A stretch of DNA of 64,000 nt, from positions 121,886 through 185,885 of the forward strand of contig NZ_JAUCDY010000005.1 of NCBI RefSeq assembly GCF_030362935.1, written 5' to 3'. The translations under genes were made by a program, and so were the position numbers. Source of the stretch: Thiopseudomonas acetoxidans. Its GTDB lineage: Bacteria; Pseudomonadota; Gammaproteobacteria; Pseudomonadales; Pseudomonadaceae. Within the stretch, counting starts at the first letter, position 1, and the number at the start of each line of letters is the position of its first letter. Below are positions 51,290 to 62,944 of this stretch, piece after piece. The notes beneath the pieces were generated by a model that was not told the DNA's origin, ran no database searches, and was given only the letters and a program-made list of their open reading frames with translations.

Positions 51290-51856
51290 ATGAATTTTTT
51301 GAAACGTATTTTTTTAGGCATAACACTTGCCCTGTTTAGTTTATCCGCGCAAGTTAGTTTATCCGCGCAAGCCGAAAACTACGATAGCCCTATGCTGATC
51401 GACACCCCAGCGCGAACCTGCACGCTCAATCACGACAATTCAAATCTTACCAACGCCCTAGCTTACTGTGTCCAGCTAGCTGAGCTAGGTTACGATTACG
51501 CGCAATACGAACTGGGTAATTACTGGTATAACGGCGTACTCACCGAACAAAACTACAGCGAAGCCATTCGCTGGTATAGCCAAGCCTCAATGCAAGGCCA
51601 CGCACAGGCTCAGCTTCGTCTCGGCCTGATGTACGCCAAAGGCCAAGGCACGGCAGTCAATAAAGCCCAGGCCTTTATTATTTTAAAAATGGCAGCCATT
51701 AACGGCTCCGATGAAGCTTACAATGAAGCCGACCGCTTAATTTTGGATATGGAAGCCCAAGAGTTAGAGCTTGCCAATCAAGTGCTATCACAGATTTTCC
51801 GTAAGTATTTACAAGACATCCAAGACCACAACCTTGAGCAACTTACTAACCCCTAA
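51290..51856 (+). CDS. Sel1-repeat exported protein
   Basis: A 188-residue protein with a signal peptide (about 1-28; the end AQA is a good cleavage motif) followed by Sel1-type repeats (YDYAQYELGNYWYNG and HAQAQLRLGLMYAKGQG). Sel1 proteins serve as scaffolds; the partner is unknown. Within the signal peptide there is an 18-bp tandem duplication in the DNA (51336-51371). The next gene starts 15 bases after the stop, so both may be co-transcribed. Confidence 0.8.
   Translation: MNFLKRIFLGITLALFSLSAQVSLSAQAENYDSPMLIDTPARTCTLNHDNSNLTNALAYCVQLAELGYDYAQYELGNYWYNGVLTEQNYSEAIRWYSQASMQGHAQAQLRLGLMYAKGQGTAVNKAQAFIILKMAAINGSDEAYNEADRLILDMEAQELELANQVLSQIFRKYLQDIQDHNLEQLTNP
51336..51371 (+). repeat. Exact 18-bp tandem duplication in the signal peptide
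   Basis: Two perfect copies of an 18-base unit (51336-51353 and 51354-51371), each encoding six residues (SLSAQV-like then SLSAQA). It keeps the frame and lengthens the h/c region of the signal peptide. Confidence 0.85.
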
Positions 51857-51871
51857 GGCATTAGACGAATC

Positions 51872-52897
51872 ATGCGTTATTGGCTTTCTATTCTGCTGTT
51901 ATTTTTGCCCCTTGGCTTAAGCAATGCACAGGCTGAAGAGAGCACGCAAGAGGGCGAAAATCTAGAAGTCGAAGCCGTGGAAGCGGTTGAGATTGAACGA
52001 CCCGCTCTTAATAGCCGTAGTCAACTTGCTGCGCAGCAATTTCGCACCATTTTTCCCGAACAACTCATTGAAATCCCCGGCACGACCAATCACTATTCAG
52101 CCCTTTACTTGCCCGCCAACGCCAAAACAGCCAAAGGCTTGATTGTGTTCGTACCGGGATTACTGGAAACGGCTGACTCTGCAACCAATATCGCTCAACT
52201 GCGCCGGGCTGTGACCGACAAAGGCTGGCACAGCTTAAGCTTAAACCTACCCGACCCCGAACCTGAACTACTGCGCATTGAAAGCACACCCATCGTCCTA
52301 TCTGATACGCATTTTGAGACTGAGACTGAGACTGCGGACAATGAGAATCCTGATCAAGCGCAAGAGCCCGCTGCAGACGCTGTCAGCGACCCTTTCCTAG
52401 ACAACGACAACGCCACCATAAGCACAGACGAAACCATTACAGACCTAGCTGCCGAATCCACGGCAGTAGACTATGCTGATACTATCGCAGAGGTGCTAAA
52501 TGCAACTCTTGCATACATAGAAACCCAGCAAGCTAAAAAACTGATATTTATTGCACAACACGAAGGCGCTTATTGGCTGCTTGATTACTTAACCACACAT
52601 AAAACCCAGCCAATTAACGCACTATTACTCATTAACCCCCGCTACCCGGAACAAAAAACCCGTAAGTTTTCATCCTTTATTAGCGAGTTAGATATAACAA
52701 TGGTTGATTTTTATTCCACGTCTTTAACCGCTCCAGCCACTGAAGCGGTCAGTGAAGCTAAAGAGCGCCTTAATGCCAGTAAACGCAAAGAAACAAGTGA
52801 CTTTCAGCAATTTAAAATTAATGCCAGCGGCAAAAAACTCGCACAGAAGCAAACTCAAACTAAAGTTCTAGGCTGGCTGCATCGTTATCAGCAATAA
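51872..52897 (+). CDS. DUF3530-type protein with a degenerate alpha/beta-hydrolase core
   Basis: A 341-residue exported protein: signal peptide (about 1-22), acidic linker, then strands GLIVFVPGLLE and LIFIAQHEGAYWLL. The latter is at the position of the nucleophile elbow, but no Ser is seen; the family often has G-H-G-x-G instead. A middle segment (about 148-185) is very acidic and includes ETETET encoded by a hexanucleotide repeat. The C-terminus is lysine-rich. Function unknown. Follows the Sel1 gene. Confidence 0.7.
   Translation: MRYWLSILLLFLPLGLSNAQAEESTQEGENLEVEAVEAVEIERPALNSRSQLAAQQFRTIFPEQLIEIPGTTNHYSALYLPANAKTAKGLIVFVPGLLETADSATNIAQLRRAVTDKGWHSLSLNLPDPEPELLRIESTPIVLSDTHFETETETADNENPDQAQEPAADAVSDPFLDNDNATISTDETITDLAAESTAVDYADTIAEVLNATLAYIETQQAKKLIFIAQHEGAYWLLDYLTTHKTQPINALLLINPRYPEQKTRKFSSFISELDITMVDFYSTSLTAPATEAVSEAKERLNASKRKETSDFQQFKINASGKKLAQKQTQTKVLGWLHRYQQ
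52316..52333 (+). repeat. Hexanucleotide tandem repeat (three units) in the DUF3530 gene
   Basis: GAGACT three times in frame, encoding ETETET. Length change would be in frame and only alter the acidic linker. Confidence 0.8.
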
Positions 52898-53065
52898 ATA
52901 AGGCATAAAACAAAAACTTGATAACTAGAGCCGTTTCTTTGTTATAGATCACTTGATTTTTTAGACTAAATGGCTTTTTCTTAGCACCATGCAAAAGGCA
53001 AAGCATAACAGTATGCTTGATACTTAATACGGCGCTTACCCCGCAGATTTACACATCAAATAAAA

Positions 53066-53707
53066 ATGGATATTTTTTCTATGCGTGCACTAATTTTTAT
53101 TGCTATCTCTATTTTCGTTAGTACCAGTTACGCTCAGCAACAAGAAGCTCTAGACAGGTTAAACGTCATTATGACCAATCCTGAATCAACTCAAAAAGCC
53201 TATGCGGCTGGCGAAGAACGCATTACGCTGTGTGGGTACTGTCACGGAAAGGATGGTAATAGCACGCGCTCACACATCCCGAATCTGGCCGAGCAAACCC
53301 CAGTTTATCTTTTTACCGCTTTTGAAAAATTCGCTTCAGGCGAGCGTGAAGACTTCGTTATGTCCAAAGCTGCCGGCATGCTCAGCCTTGAAGACCGAGT
53401 CAATATTGCCCTGTTTTACAGCATGCAGAAAGTTAAGCAAAAAGATGAGCTAGACCCCTCTTTGCACGATTTGGGTAAGGCTAAGTTCAATCAAATCTGC
53501 ACCGTCTGTCACGGCAATAATGGCGAAGGCAATGACGAAATGCCTCGCCTTGCAGGTCAGCCGGCAGAATATATACGTCAAACACTGACATTATTCCGTG
53601 CAGGCGGCAAGCATCGCCCCGGCTCTCTCATGATCCCCATCGCTAAGCAGCTAAGCGATGCTGACATCAACGCTCTAGCCAGTTATGTGCAAGGTCTGAA
53701 TCCCTAA
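53066..53707 (+). CDS. Diheme cytochrome c (c4-like)
   Basis: The product, 213 residues, has a signal peptide (about 1-25, SYAQQQ end) and two heme c sites: CGYCHG and CTVCHG (C52, C55, H56 and about C145, C148, H149), plus methionines downstream of each that may be axial ligands. This size and layout suit a c4-type electron carrier to terminal oxidases, with no further proof. No strong ribosome site is seen; ATG 53081 is an alternative start that leaves the signal intact. Monocistronic. Confidence 0.85.
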   Translation: MDIFSMRALIFIAISIFVSTSYAQQQEALDRLNVIMTNPESTQKAYAAGEERITLCGYCHGKDGNSTRSHIPNLAEQTPVYLFTAFEKFASGEREDFVMSKAAGMLSLEDRVNIALFYSMQKVKQKDELDPSLHDLGKAKFNQICTVCHGNNGEGNDEMPRLAGQPAEYIRQTLTLFRAGGKHRPGSLMIPIAKQLSDADINALASYVQGLNP

Positions 53708-53711
53708 CCAC

Positions 53712-54490
53712 CTACGACCGGTAGTGCCTGCGCAATACTGCGTAGGCTTTGTGCAGCTCTTGCGTTATATCATTCGCCCGCTCGATCTGCTGCTTTGAAG
53801 CCCCTGCCCCTATGAGCTTATCGGGATGGTTTTCGCTTAACAATCGCCGGTATGCACGCTGAACATGCGTAAAGTTATTCGTTGCAGCAGGCAAACCCAA
53901 AGTAGCCAGAGCCTGACCTAACTCAGTTAGTTTTACAGCTGGCTTAGTGCTCTGTGCCTGTGACGGCTTAGCCTGTAACTCAAGCTCAACTAAGCGCGCC
54001 TGCTTCACCCCTAACCATTTCGCACAGTATTCTAGCGTCTTTCGTTGCAAGGGACTTACCTTGCGCTCTGACCAAACCACTCGCCAAGCACTTAACAAGA
54101 GCTGCTCGGCTTTCTGCCCCTTAAAACACGCCTGCAAACTAGCACGCAGATCGGTGAGCTGTACCGTTTTGCCTTGTGAAAACGCCGTGACTGCCGCTTG
54201 GTATTTATACCCTTCCAATCCTAAACGACGCATTTCTATGCGTGCTTGCTGGATATGTGCCGGCAGCACGCGCCCATTAAGTTTAGCCAGATAGCCCAAC
54301 AGCATAAATTGGCTGTGCTCAGCCGAATACAAAACCGGCTGGCGGATTAATTTTTGCCGCAAGGTTGACCAGCTGGCAATAGCTAAATAGCGGTCCACTA
54401 AAGCACCCAATACCAAGCCCAAAAGAGCACCCGGAATACTGGCTATTAACAAACCCAGCGCTGTAGCCACTATGGTTACCGGCCAAATCA

Positions 54491-54491
<1 letters not shown>
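53712..54491 (-). CDS. djlA: Membrane-anchored co-chaperone DjlA-type protein
   Basis: The 259-residue protein has an N-terminal transmembrane segment (about 4-32), a central TerB-like region (about 60-150) and a C-terminal J domain with the HPD motif in NHPDKLIG (about residue 220). DjlA stimulates DnaK at the membrane. Start overlaps the murU stop by one base (TAATG), so it is the third gene of the amgK-murU-djlA operon. Confidence 0.88.
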
Positions 54492-56202
<1,711 letters not shown>

Positions 56203-56270
56203 AGTGTTTTCTCCAAAGGTGCTAGCCGTCAAGGAAGGCATGCTTTATTATCGCTTATCTTTGTTCTCGC

Positions 56271-56299
56271 TTCGAGAGCAATCAGGCTTTCTGTAGAAT
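56271..56299 (+). promoter_or_regulatory. Candidate promoter of lptD-surA-pdxA
   Basis: TTCGAG and TAGAAT, 17 bases apart, 13 bases before ATG 56312. The -35 is poor. No sigma-E motif (GGAACTT...TCAAA), known for lptD of E. coli, was found. Confidence 0.3.
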
Positions 56300-56311
56300 C
56301 ACTCGGCAAGA

Positions 56312-59128
56312 ATGGATATACGTATAATGGCTGCTCAGCTACCTCATCATCTTAAACCCAATGCATTAGCCCTAGGTGTTTTCTTTGCCTTATACCCATT
56401 AAGCATGATCAGCGCACAAGCCGATAGTCAATACAGCTGCGCTGTAGGCGCTGGCGGACAATGGATCTGTACAACACAAGAAAAGCCACGCTCGGTGCCA
56501 CGACCAACACCTATTAGTGAGCCGGCTACAAGCAAAACAGCTACCTCTACGAGTAAAAAAACAGCTACCGCTCCTGTTACGACCACTGCAAGAAAGGCAA
56601 AAGCCTCTACCAAACAAGCGGCACAAGCAAAAGGCTATGCCCTCAACTCGCGCAGCTCAGATTATTCTCATCTTGACTGGGTACCACGCGAGAGCCTTAC
56701 TGGTGAGCAGCTGGCGGAAATTTCGCCCTATTGTGGCGGCACATATATAGAGCCATTACGTTTAGGCAAAGACGACACAACCCCATTCAAGCAAGCTCCC
56801 ATATATGTTAATGCGATCAATTCACGCCACGAGCAAAACACGCAACTAACCGTATTAACAGGTGACATCATTATCCGCCAAGCCAGCTTGCAAGCAGAGG
56901 CTGAATACGGCGAGCTGGATCAGCTTAACAACCTAGGCACCCTAACCGGGCAGGTGCGCTTGCGTGACCAAGATATTTTGATGGTGGGCGACCAAGCACG
57001 AATCCAACTTGATACGGGTGAGGCGCAGATTGATAATACCGAATACGTTGTGCATAGCAAAAAAACACGCGGCGGTGCTGAATACATTAAGCGCAATGAA
57101 GACGGCATTATCCGCTTGAAATCCGGCAGTTATACCAGCTGCGCACCCAGCAAAAACGACTGGCATCTGCAGAGCAATAATATTACTTTAAACCAAGAAA
57201 CAGGTTTTGGCACGGCAACCAATGCCACTCTCAGAGTCAAAAACATACCGGTTTTGTATACGCCTTATGTTCAATTCCCTATCGATGATCGACGCCTGTC
57301 AGGTTTTTTACCGCCCAGCATCAGTTATAGCCGCCGCAAGGGGGCTGATATCACCACGCCCTACTACATCAACCTTGCACCAAACTACGATGCCACCCTG
57401 TATCCCAATTACATCAGTAAACGAGGTTTGTTAACTGAGGCTGAGTTCCGTTATCTCACCAAGCAAAGTGAGGGTCAGCTTGGCGCTGCATGGCTGGGCA
57501 ACGACAGCGAAACAGAACGCAAACTTCAATCTGAGTATAAAAAAGACCGCTGGATGCTGAATTGGCAGCATCAACACGGATTTAACTCCCGCCTGCTGGC
57601 TGAAGTGGATTACACCGACATCAGTGATCCTTATTACTTCCAAGACTTGTCTTCAAACATTATCGCCTCATCTGACAGCACTGTAGATCAGCGGGCGGGC
57701 CTGACATGGCGCGGCGACAGCTTTTCTGCCAACCTAAGCGTGCATGCTTATGAGCGCGCCAATATCTCCGATATCACACCCTACGATAAGCTTCCACAGC
57801 TCACGCTTAACGGTCGTGTCCCTGGTGAGCTGGCCGGCCTTGAACTGAGCTATCAAACCGAGTGGGTACGCTTTGACCGCTCATTGAAAAACGGTAAGTA
57901 CCGTGACCGTGATGGTGATTTTCACCCCTGGCAAGATGAGCACCTTAAAGGCCTTAACCGTGCCGTGGGTAATCGTACGCACATTGAACCCGCACTCAGT
58001 ATGCCTATGGATTGGATGTGGGGCTTTATTAAGCCCAGCGTTAAGTTCGCTTACACCAAGTATGATTTAGAGCTTGATAAGACGGGCAAGCAAACGATAG
58101 GAGCAGGCCGCACATTTAAAAGCGCACCGAGTCGCAGCCTACCCATTTATAGCCTAGACAGCGGTCTGTACTTTGATCGCCCAACAGAGTTGTTTGGTAA
58201 AAACTACACGCAAACTATAGAACCGCGCCTGTTCTATCTTTATGTGCCCTACACCGACCAAATTGATCTGCCTTTATTTAATACTGGCGAAAGTTCCTTT
58301 AGCTACTCATCTTTGTTTCGCGACAATCGTTTTACCGGACGCGATCGTATCGGTGATAGCAACCATGTTTCTTTGGGTCTTACCTACCGTTGGCTAGAAG
58401 ACACCGGTTTTGAACGGCAACAGGCTTCAGTAGGTCAAGCGTATTACTTCAGTGACCGCAAAGTTATGCTGGATGCTGCTAATAAAAACGATTACAAAAT
58501 GCACGAGCGCAATACTAGCAAGCGCTCTCCCTATGCTGCGCAGTATATGTATCGCTTCAATCAGGACTGGAAGCTCAACGCAAACTATACTTGGGATCCT
58601 GAAACCCACAGTCCACGCTCCGGTAGTATGATGTTTAACTACCAGCCTGAAGATAATCTCAATAAAATCCTTAACTTTGGTTACCGTTATACAAACGATG
58701 GGGTCTATTTTGATGAAAAACTAGGCCGTTATGTCACTGGCAGCGGCGATTACACCAACACAACTACAGGCCAAGTTTACAAAGATTTCTACAAAGTTGA
58801 ACAAACCGATGCTTCGATAATGTGGCCTATCTTTACCCGCTGGAACGCCATTGCCCGCTGGCAATTTGACTACAACCGCAGCCAAACTTTAGAAGCTCTT
58901 GGCGGTTTTGAGTACAATAATTGCTGTTGGAAAGTACGCCTCGTCAGCCGTTATTGGGTAGACTATGACGAGCGGACCATGTCCCCTGAAGACAACCGCC
59001 GCCCTGATCGCGGTGTATTCTTGCAAATCATCCTAAAAAGCCTGGGCGGTATCACAGGCAATAAAGTTAGTACCTTCCTTGATGAAGGCATCCCTGGTTA
59101 TCAACGACGAGAAGACAATGCTTACTAA
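56312..59128 (+). CDS. lptD: LPS assembly outer-membrane protein LptD
   Basis: Beta-barrel that inserts LPS in the outer membrane. The 938-residue product has a signal peptide (to about residue 36), a variable Thr/Lys/Ala-rich extension with C43 and C53, then the OstA/LptA-like N-terminal domain (about 150-300) and the barrel. Disulfide cysteines are at C141 (CGGTY), in CAPSKNDW, and as a CC pair (NNCCWK, about 872), matching the C-terminal pair of the family. ATG 56312 is used; ATG 56327 would shorten by five. surA overlaps the 3' end by 11 bases. Confidence 0.95.
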   Translation: MDIRIMAAQLPHHLKPNALALGVFFALYPLSMISAQADSQYSCAVGAGGQWICTTQEKPRSVPRPTPISEPATSKTATSTSKKTATAPVTTTARKAKASTKQAAQAKGYALNSRSSDYSHLDWVPRESLTGEQLAEISPYCGGTYIEPLRLGKDDTTPFKQAPIYVNAINSRHEQNTQLTVLTGDIIIRQASLQAEAEYGELDQLNNLGTLTGQVRLRDQDILMVGDQARIQLDTGEAQIDNTEYVVHSKKTRGGAEYIKRNEDGIIRLKSGSYTSCAPSKNDWHLQSNNITLNQETGFGTATNATLRVKNIPVLYTPYVQFPIDDRRLSGFLPPSISYSRRKGADITTPYYINLAPNYDATLYPNYISKRGLLTEAEFRYLTKQSEGQLGAAWLGNDSETERKLQSEYKKDRWMLNWQHQHGFNSRLLAEVDYTDISDPYYFQDLSSNIIASSDSTVDQRAGLTWRGDSFSANLSVHAYERANISDITPYDKLPQLTLNGRVPGELAGLELSYQTEWVRFDRSLKNGKYRDRDGDFHPWQDEHLKGLNRAVGNRTHIEPALSMPMDWMWGFIKPSVKFAYTKYDLELDKTGKQTIGAGRTFKSAPSRSLPIYSLDSGLYFDRPTELFGKNYTQTIEPRLFYLYVPYTDQIDLPLFNTGESSFSYSSLFRDNRFTGRDRIGDSNHVSLGLTYRWLEDTGFERQQASVGQAYYFSDRKVMLDAANKNDYKMHERNTSKRSPYAAQYMYRFNQDWKLNANYTWDPETHSPRSGSMMFNYQPEDNLNKILNFGYRYTNDGVYFDEKLGRYVTGSGDYTNTTTGQVYKDFYKVEQTDASIMWPIFTRWNAIARWQFDYNRSQTLEALGGFEYNNCCWKVRLVSRYWVDYDERTMSPEDNRRPDRGVFLQIILKSLGGITGNKVSTFLDEGIPGYQRREDNAY

Positions 59129-60404
59129 GTCACTCAAAACACTATGCCTGGGCCTGCTATGTGCCGCAGGCTTAAGCTACGCCGCAGAACAACCCCTAGA
59201 CCGTATTGTCGCTATCGTAGATGACGGCATCATTATGCACAGTCAGTTCGAAAAGCGTTTACAGGAAGTGCGTAAAAATATCAGTATCCGCAACGCTGAG
59301 CTGCCTCCCGAAGACATGCTGCGCCAACAAGTCCTCGACCGCATGATCCTGGATGAGTTACAGCTACAAATTGGTGAGCGCTCCGGTATTCGTATTGCAG
59401 ATGATGAGCTTAATGAGTCTATTGCCAGCCTCGCGCAGCGCAATCAAACCACAGTGCCTGATTTTTTAAACATGTTGCGCCAAGACGGTTTATCAGAAGC
59501 CGATGTGCGTGAGCAAATTCGCAACGAAATTATCATCAACCGTGTACGCCAGTATAGAGTCGCCGAACGAGTCCAAGTAACCGAACAGGAGGTGAGAAAC
59601 TTCCTCAATTCCACCCTGGGCAAAATGCAGTTGGCTGAAGACTACCGTTTAGCCAACATTCTCATCCCTCTATCAGACAGCCCAAGCGCAGACGAAATTG
59701 CTGAGGTTGAACAAAAAGTAGAGCTCGTGCAAAAACGTTTACACGAAGGTGCGGACTTCCAGCAGCTGGCTATGAGCTACTCAGCCAGCGAAAATGCGCT
59801 TGAAGGTGGGGATATGGGCTGGCGTAAAGCAGGTCAGCTGCCGCCGCCCTTTGATACCATGGTTAGCCAAATGAGTATCGGTGACGTTACTGAACCCCTG
59901 CGTACTGCCGGCGGTATCATTATTTTAAAGCTACTCGACAAACAGGGCACAGATAACAGCATGCGTGATGAAGTACACGTACGGCATATACTGCTCAAAC
60001 CAAGCGAAATTCGTAGTCCAGCCGCAACACAGCAGTTAGCACAACGCCTGTACGAGCGAATTAACAGTGGCGAAGATTTCGCACAACTGGCAAAACAATA
60101 CTCCGAAGACCCTGGCTCTGCATTGCAGGGTGGCGACCTCAACTGGACTGACCCACAAAACCTAGTACCTGCTTTCCGCTCAGTTATGGCCAATACAGCT
60201 ATAGGTGAGCTATCCAAACCTTTTGAAAGCCAGTTCGGTTGGCATGTCCTACAAGTACTGGATCGCCGTATTACTGACAGCAGTCAAGAGTTGCGTGAGC
60301 AACAAGCTCTGAACCTTATTCATAACCGCAAATATGAAGAAGAGTTGCAAATATGGCTACGTGAAATTCGTGACGAAGCCTACGTGGAGATTAAAGAATT
60401 ATGA
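59118..60404 (+). CDS. surA: Periplasmic chaperone / peptidyl-prolyl isomerase SurA
   Basis: Delivers outer-membrane proteins such as LptD to the BAM complex. The 428-residue product has a signal peptide (about 1-21, LSYAAE), the SurA N-terminal chaperone domain, and two parvulin domains (about 170-270 and 285-385; both with the GG-D-M/L-G/N-W motif EGGDMGW and QGGDLNW). ATG 59118 lies within the last 11 bases of lptD; an in-frame start at 59079 is further inside lptD and is not used. Confidence 0.96.
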   Translation: MLTKSLKTLCLGLLCAAGLSYAAEQPLDRIVAIVDDGIIMHSQFEKRLQEVRKNISIRNAELPPEDMLRQQVLDRMILDELQLQIGERSGIRIADDELNESIASLAQRNQTTVPDFLNMLRQDGLSEADVREQIRNEIIINRVRQYRVAERVQVTEQEVRNFLNSTLGKMQLAEDYRLANILIPLSDSPSADEIAEVEQKVELVQKRLHEGADFQQLAMSYSASENALEGGDMGWRKAGQLPPPFDTMVSQMSIGDVTEPLRTAGGIIILKLLDKQGTDNSMRDEVHVRHILLKPSEIRSPAATQQLAQRLYERINSGEDFAQLAKQYSEDPGSALQGGDLNWTDPQNLVPAFRSVMANTAIGELSKPFESQFGWHVLQVLDRRITDSSQELREQQALNLIHNRKYEEELQIWLREIRDEAYVEIKEL

Positions 60405-61387
60405 CACTGCGCTTTGCATTAACCCCAGGTGAGCCAGCAGGGATTGGTCCTGACTTGTGCGTTTTCTTAGCTCAAGAGGCCCAGCCCTATCCTGTAATAG
60501 TAATCAGCGATACAGAATTACTTAAACAGCGTGCTCAGCAACTAGACCTGCCATTAAACATCATTGAAGTAAACCCAGACAACTTACCTGAGTTACCCTC
60601 CCCTGAGCAGTCACTCTATGTATGGCACACGCCACTGTATGAGCCTGCAGTTGCCGGACAACTAAATACCGCCAACGCTCCTTATGTACTAGAAACCTTG
60701 ACCCGAGCAGGACAAGGCTGCATAGATGGCTTATTTAGCGCCATGATAACTGCCCCCGCGCACAAGGGCGTCATCAACCAAGCCGGTGTACCCTTTTCTG
60801 GGCATACTGAGTTTTTACAAGAGCTTACTCACTCACCTCAGGTGGTGATGATGCTGGCAACTCACGGGTTACGCGTAGCTCTAGTTACCACTCACCTACC
60901 GCTGCGTGAAGTTGCTGATGCCATTACTACAGAACGCATAGAAAGTGTTACCCGTATTTTGCACCATGATTTGAGCAGAAAATTTGGTATTAAGAATCCG
61001 CGTATCATTGTCTGCGGCTTAAATCCGCACGCAGGTGAAGACGGGCATCTCGGTCGTGAAGAGCTAGATATTATTGCGCCAACGCTGGAACGTCTCCGTA
61101 AAGAAGGAATGGACCTCGTTGGTCCACTACCTGCTGATAGCGTGTTCACACCCAACAATCTAAAGCAATGCGACGCTGTTTTAGCGATGTACCATGATCA
61201 AGGCCTACCCGTACTGAAACACAAAGGTTTTGGTTCAGCCGTGAATATATCGTTAGGCATGCCTATTATTCGCACATCCGTAGACCATGGTACGGCGCTC
61301 GACTTAGCGGGTACTGGCGAGATCGATACAGGCAGCTTGCAAATTGCTTTAGTCACCGCCTACCAAATAGCGGCAGCCAACGTTTAA
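60401..61387 (+). CDS. pdxA: 4-hydroxythreonine-4-phosphate dehydrogenase PdxA
   Basis: Vitamin B6 synthesis. The 328-residue product has the PdxA block TAPAHKGVINQAG (about residues 117-129), HTEFL, and the metal ligand histidines (TTHLPL, NPHAGEDGHLG, AMYHDQGL). It overlaps surA by 4 bases (ATGA). In Pseudomonas rsmA-apaG-apaH follow; here a terminator comes next. Confidence 0.96.
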   Translation: MTLRFALTPGEPAGIGPDLCVFLAQEAQPYPVIVISDTELLKQRAQQLDLPLNIIEVNPDNLPELPSPEQSLYVWHTPLYEPAVAGQLNTANAPYVLETLTRAGQGCIDGLFSAMITAPAHKGVINQAGVPFSGHTEFLQELTHSPQVVMMLATHGLRVALVTTHLPLREVADAITTERIESVTRILHHDLSRKFGIKNPRIIVCGLNPHAGEDGHLGREELDIIAPTLERLRKEGMDLVGPLPADSVFTPNNLKQCDAVLAMYHDQGLPVLKHKGFGSAVNISLGMPIIRTSVDHGTALDLAGTGEIDTGSLQIALVTAYQIAAANV

Positions 61388-61426
61388 AGCAATCTTGCTG
61401 TACAACCCTTAGTCTTATCACGTAAT

Positions 61427-61470
61427 AAAAAAAGCAGCAGTACAAATTTAAATGACTGCTGCTTTTTTAT
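61427..61470. terminator. Bidirectional rho-independent terminator between pdxA and gdhA
   Basis: A perfect 14-bp stem (61427/8-61441 with 61455-61468) begins with A7 and ends with T6, so it can end transcription from both sides of the convergent pair. Confidence 0.92.
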
Positions 61471-61492
61471 AGTGTTATTACCTGTAAACCCG

Positions 61493-62830
61493 CTAGACAA
61501 TACCCTGCGCTAACATAGCATCAGCTACTTTTACAAATCCCGCCGTATTAGCACCTTTAACATAGTTAACCCTGTCGTTTTCTTTGCCGTAGTTAACGCA
61601 GGCCGCATGAATGCCTTGCATAATACTATGCAACTTAGCGTCCACCTCCCCGTCCGTCCACAGTAAGCGCATAGCGTTTTGCGTCATCTCCAAACCACTG
61701 ACAGCAACCCCACCCGCGTTAGAAGCCTTACCCGGCGCATATAAGATGCCAGAGTCCTGAAACAAATCAATCGCCGCCAGCGTAGAGGGCATATTGGCGC
61801 CCTCAGCAACACAGATACAACCATTTTTAATCAGGGTCCGTGCATCATCAACGTTCAGCTCATTTTGCGTTGCGCAAGGCATAGCGATATCACACTCAAG
61901 CCCCCAAGGACGTTGTCCAGCCAAAAATTGCGTCCCAAATTCCTTCGCCATCTCTTCAATACGTCCACGACGCACGGTTTTCAAGTCCATCAAATACGAC
62001 CACTGCTCGCTAGTCATTCCCTTTGGCATATAGATAGTGCCACCAGAGTCCGATAACGAAACCACCTTTCCACCCAGTTCAATAACTTTTTGCGCTGCAT
62101 ACTGAGCTACGTTACCTGAGCCCGAGATTGCCACACGCTGGCCTTCAAAACGGCGCTTGATACTCTTGAGCATTTGCTCAGCAAAGTAGACACAGCCATA
62201 ACCAGTCGCTTCAGGACGAATCAAACTACCGCCATAGGTCATGCCTTTGCCGGTAAATACTGAAGTAAACTCATTGGCTAGACGTTTGTACTGACCAAAC
62301 ATATAACCCACTTCGCGCGCACCCACACCAATATCCCCAGCGGGGACATCCAAGTGTTGCCCAATATGGCGATAAAGTTCATTCATAAAGGACTGACAGA
62401 AGCGCATCACTTCTTGCTCAGACTTACCCTTAGGGTCAAAGTCCGCACCACCCTTACCACCACCCATAGGTAGTGACGTTAGCGAGTTCTTAAATACTTG
62501 CTCAAAAGCCAAGAACTTAAGTACGCCAAGGTTTACCGAAGGATGAAAACGAATCCCACCCTTGTAAGGTCCTATCGCGCTGTTCATTTGTACGCGATAA
62601 CCGCGATTCACATGCACCTTACCCGCATCGTCTACCCAAGGCACACGAAATAGAATCACCCTTTCCGGTTCAACCATACGTTCAATAATACCCGCCTGCA
62701 TATAGCGCGGGTTTTCCTGTAAAAAAGGCCATAATGAACGCAACACTTCCTCCACCGCCTGATGGAATTCAGGCTGTTCTGGATCGCGCTGTTTAATATC
62801 ATTAAGAAAGGTATCGAGGGAGTAAGACAT
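61493..62830 (-). CDS. gdhA: NADP-specific glutamate dehydrogenase
   Basis: Assimilates ammonium into glutamate. The 445-residue product matches the hexameric GDH: GGIRFHPSVNLGVLKFLAFEQ (near 90), PMGGGKGGADFDPKG with the catalytic lysine, and GSGNVAQYAAQ as dinucleotide site. The frame extends upstream to 62884, but AGGA is placed before ATG 62830. Convergent with pdxA; the glycine riboswitch starts 130 bases upstream on the other strand. Confidence 0.97.
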   Translation of the reverse strand: MSYSLDTFLNDIKQRDPEQPEFHQAVEEVLRSLWPFLQENPRYMQAGIIERMVEPERVILFRVPWVDDAGKVHVNRGYRVQMNSAIGPYKGGIRFHPSVNLGVLKFLAFEQVFKNSLTSLPMGGGKGGADFDPKGKSEQEVMRFCQSFMNELYRHIGQHLDVPAGDIGVGAREVGYMFGQYKRLANEFTSVFTGKGMTYGGSLIRPEATGYGCVYFAEQMLKSIKRRFEGQRVAISGSGNVAQYAAQKVIELGGKVVSLSDSGGTIYMPKGMTSEQWSYLMDLKTVRRGRIEEMAKEFGTQFLAGQRPWGLECDIAMPCATQNELNVDDARTLIKNGCICVAEGANMPSTLAAIDLFQDSGILYAPGKASNAGGVAVSGLEMTQNAMRLLWTDGEVDAKLHSIMQGIHAACVNYGKENDRVNYVKGANTAGFVKVADAMLAQGIV

Positions 62831-62944
62831 AAATAGTTCCTGAGCACGAAGACGCCAACTACTCTTGTAGTTACATCTGCGCAAATAATGATGGGGCTAT
62901 TGTAAATTGCTACAAGTCGACTAGCTAGTCCCGTGAAAAAAAAC

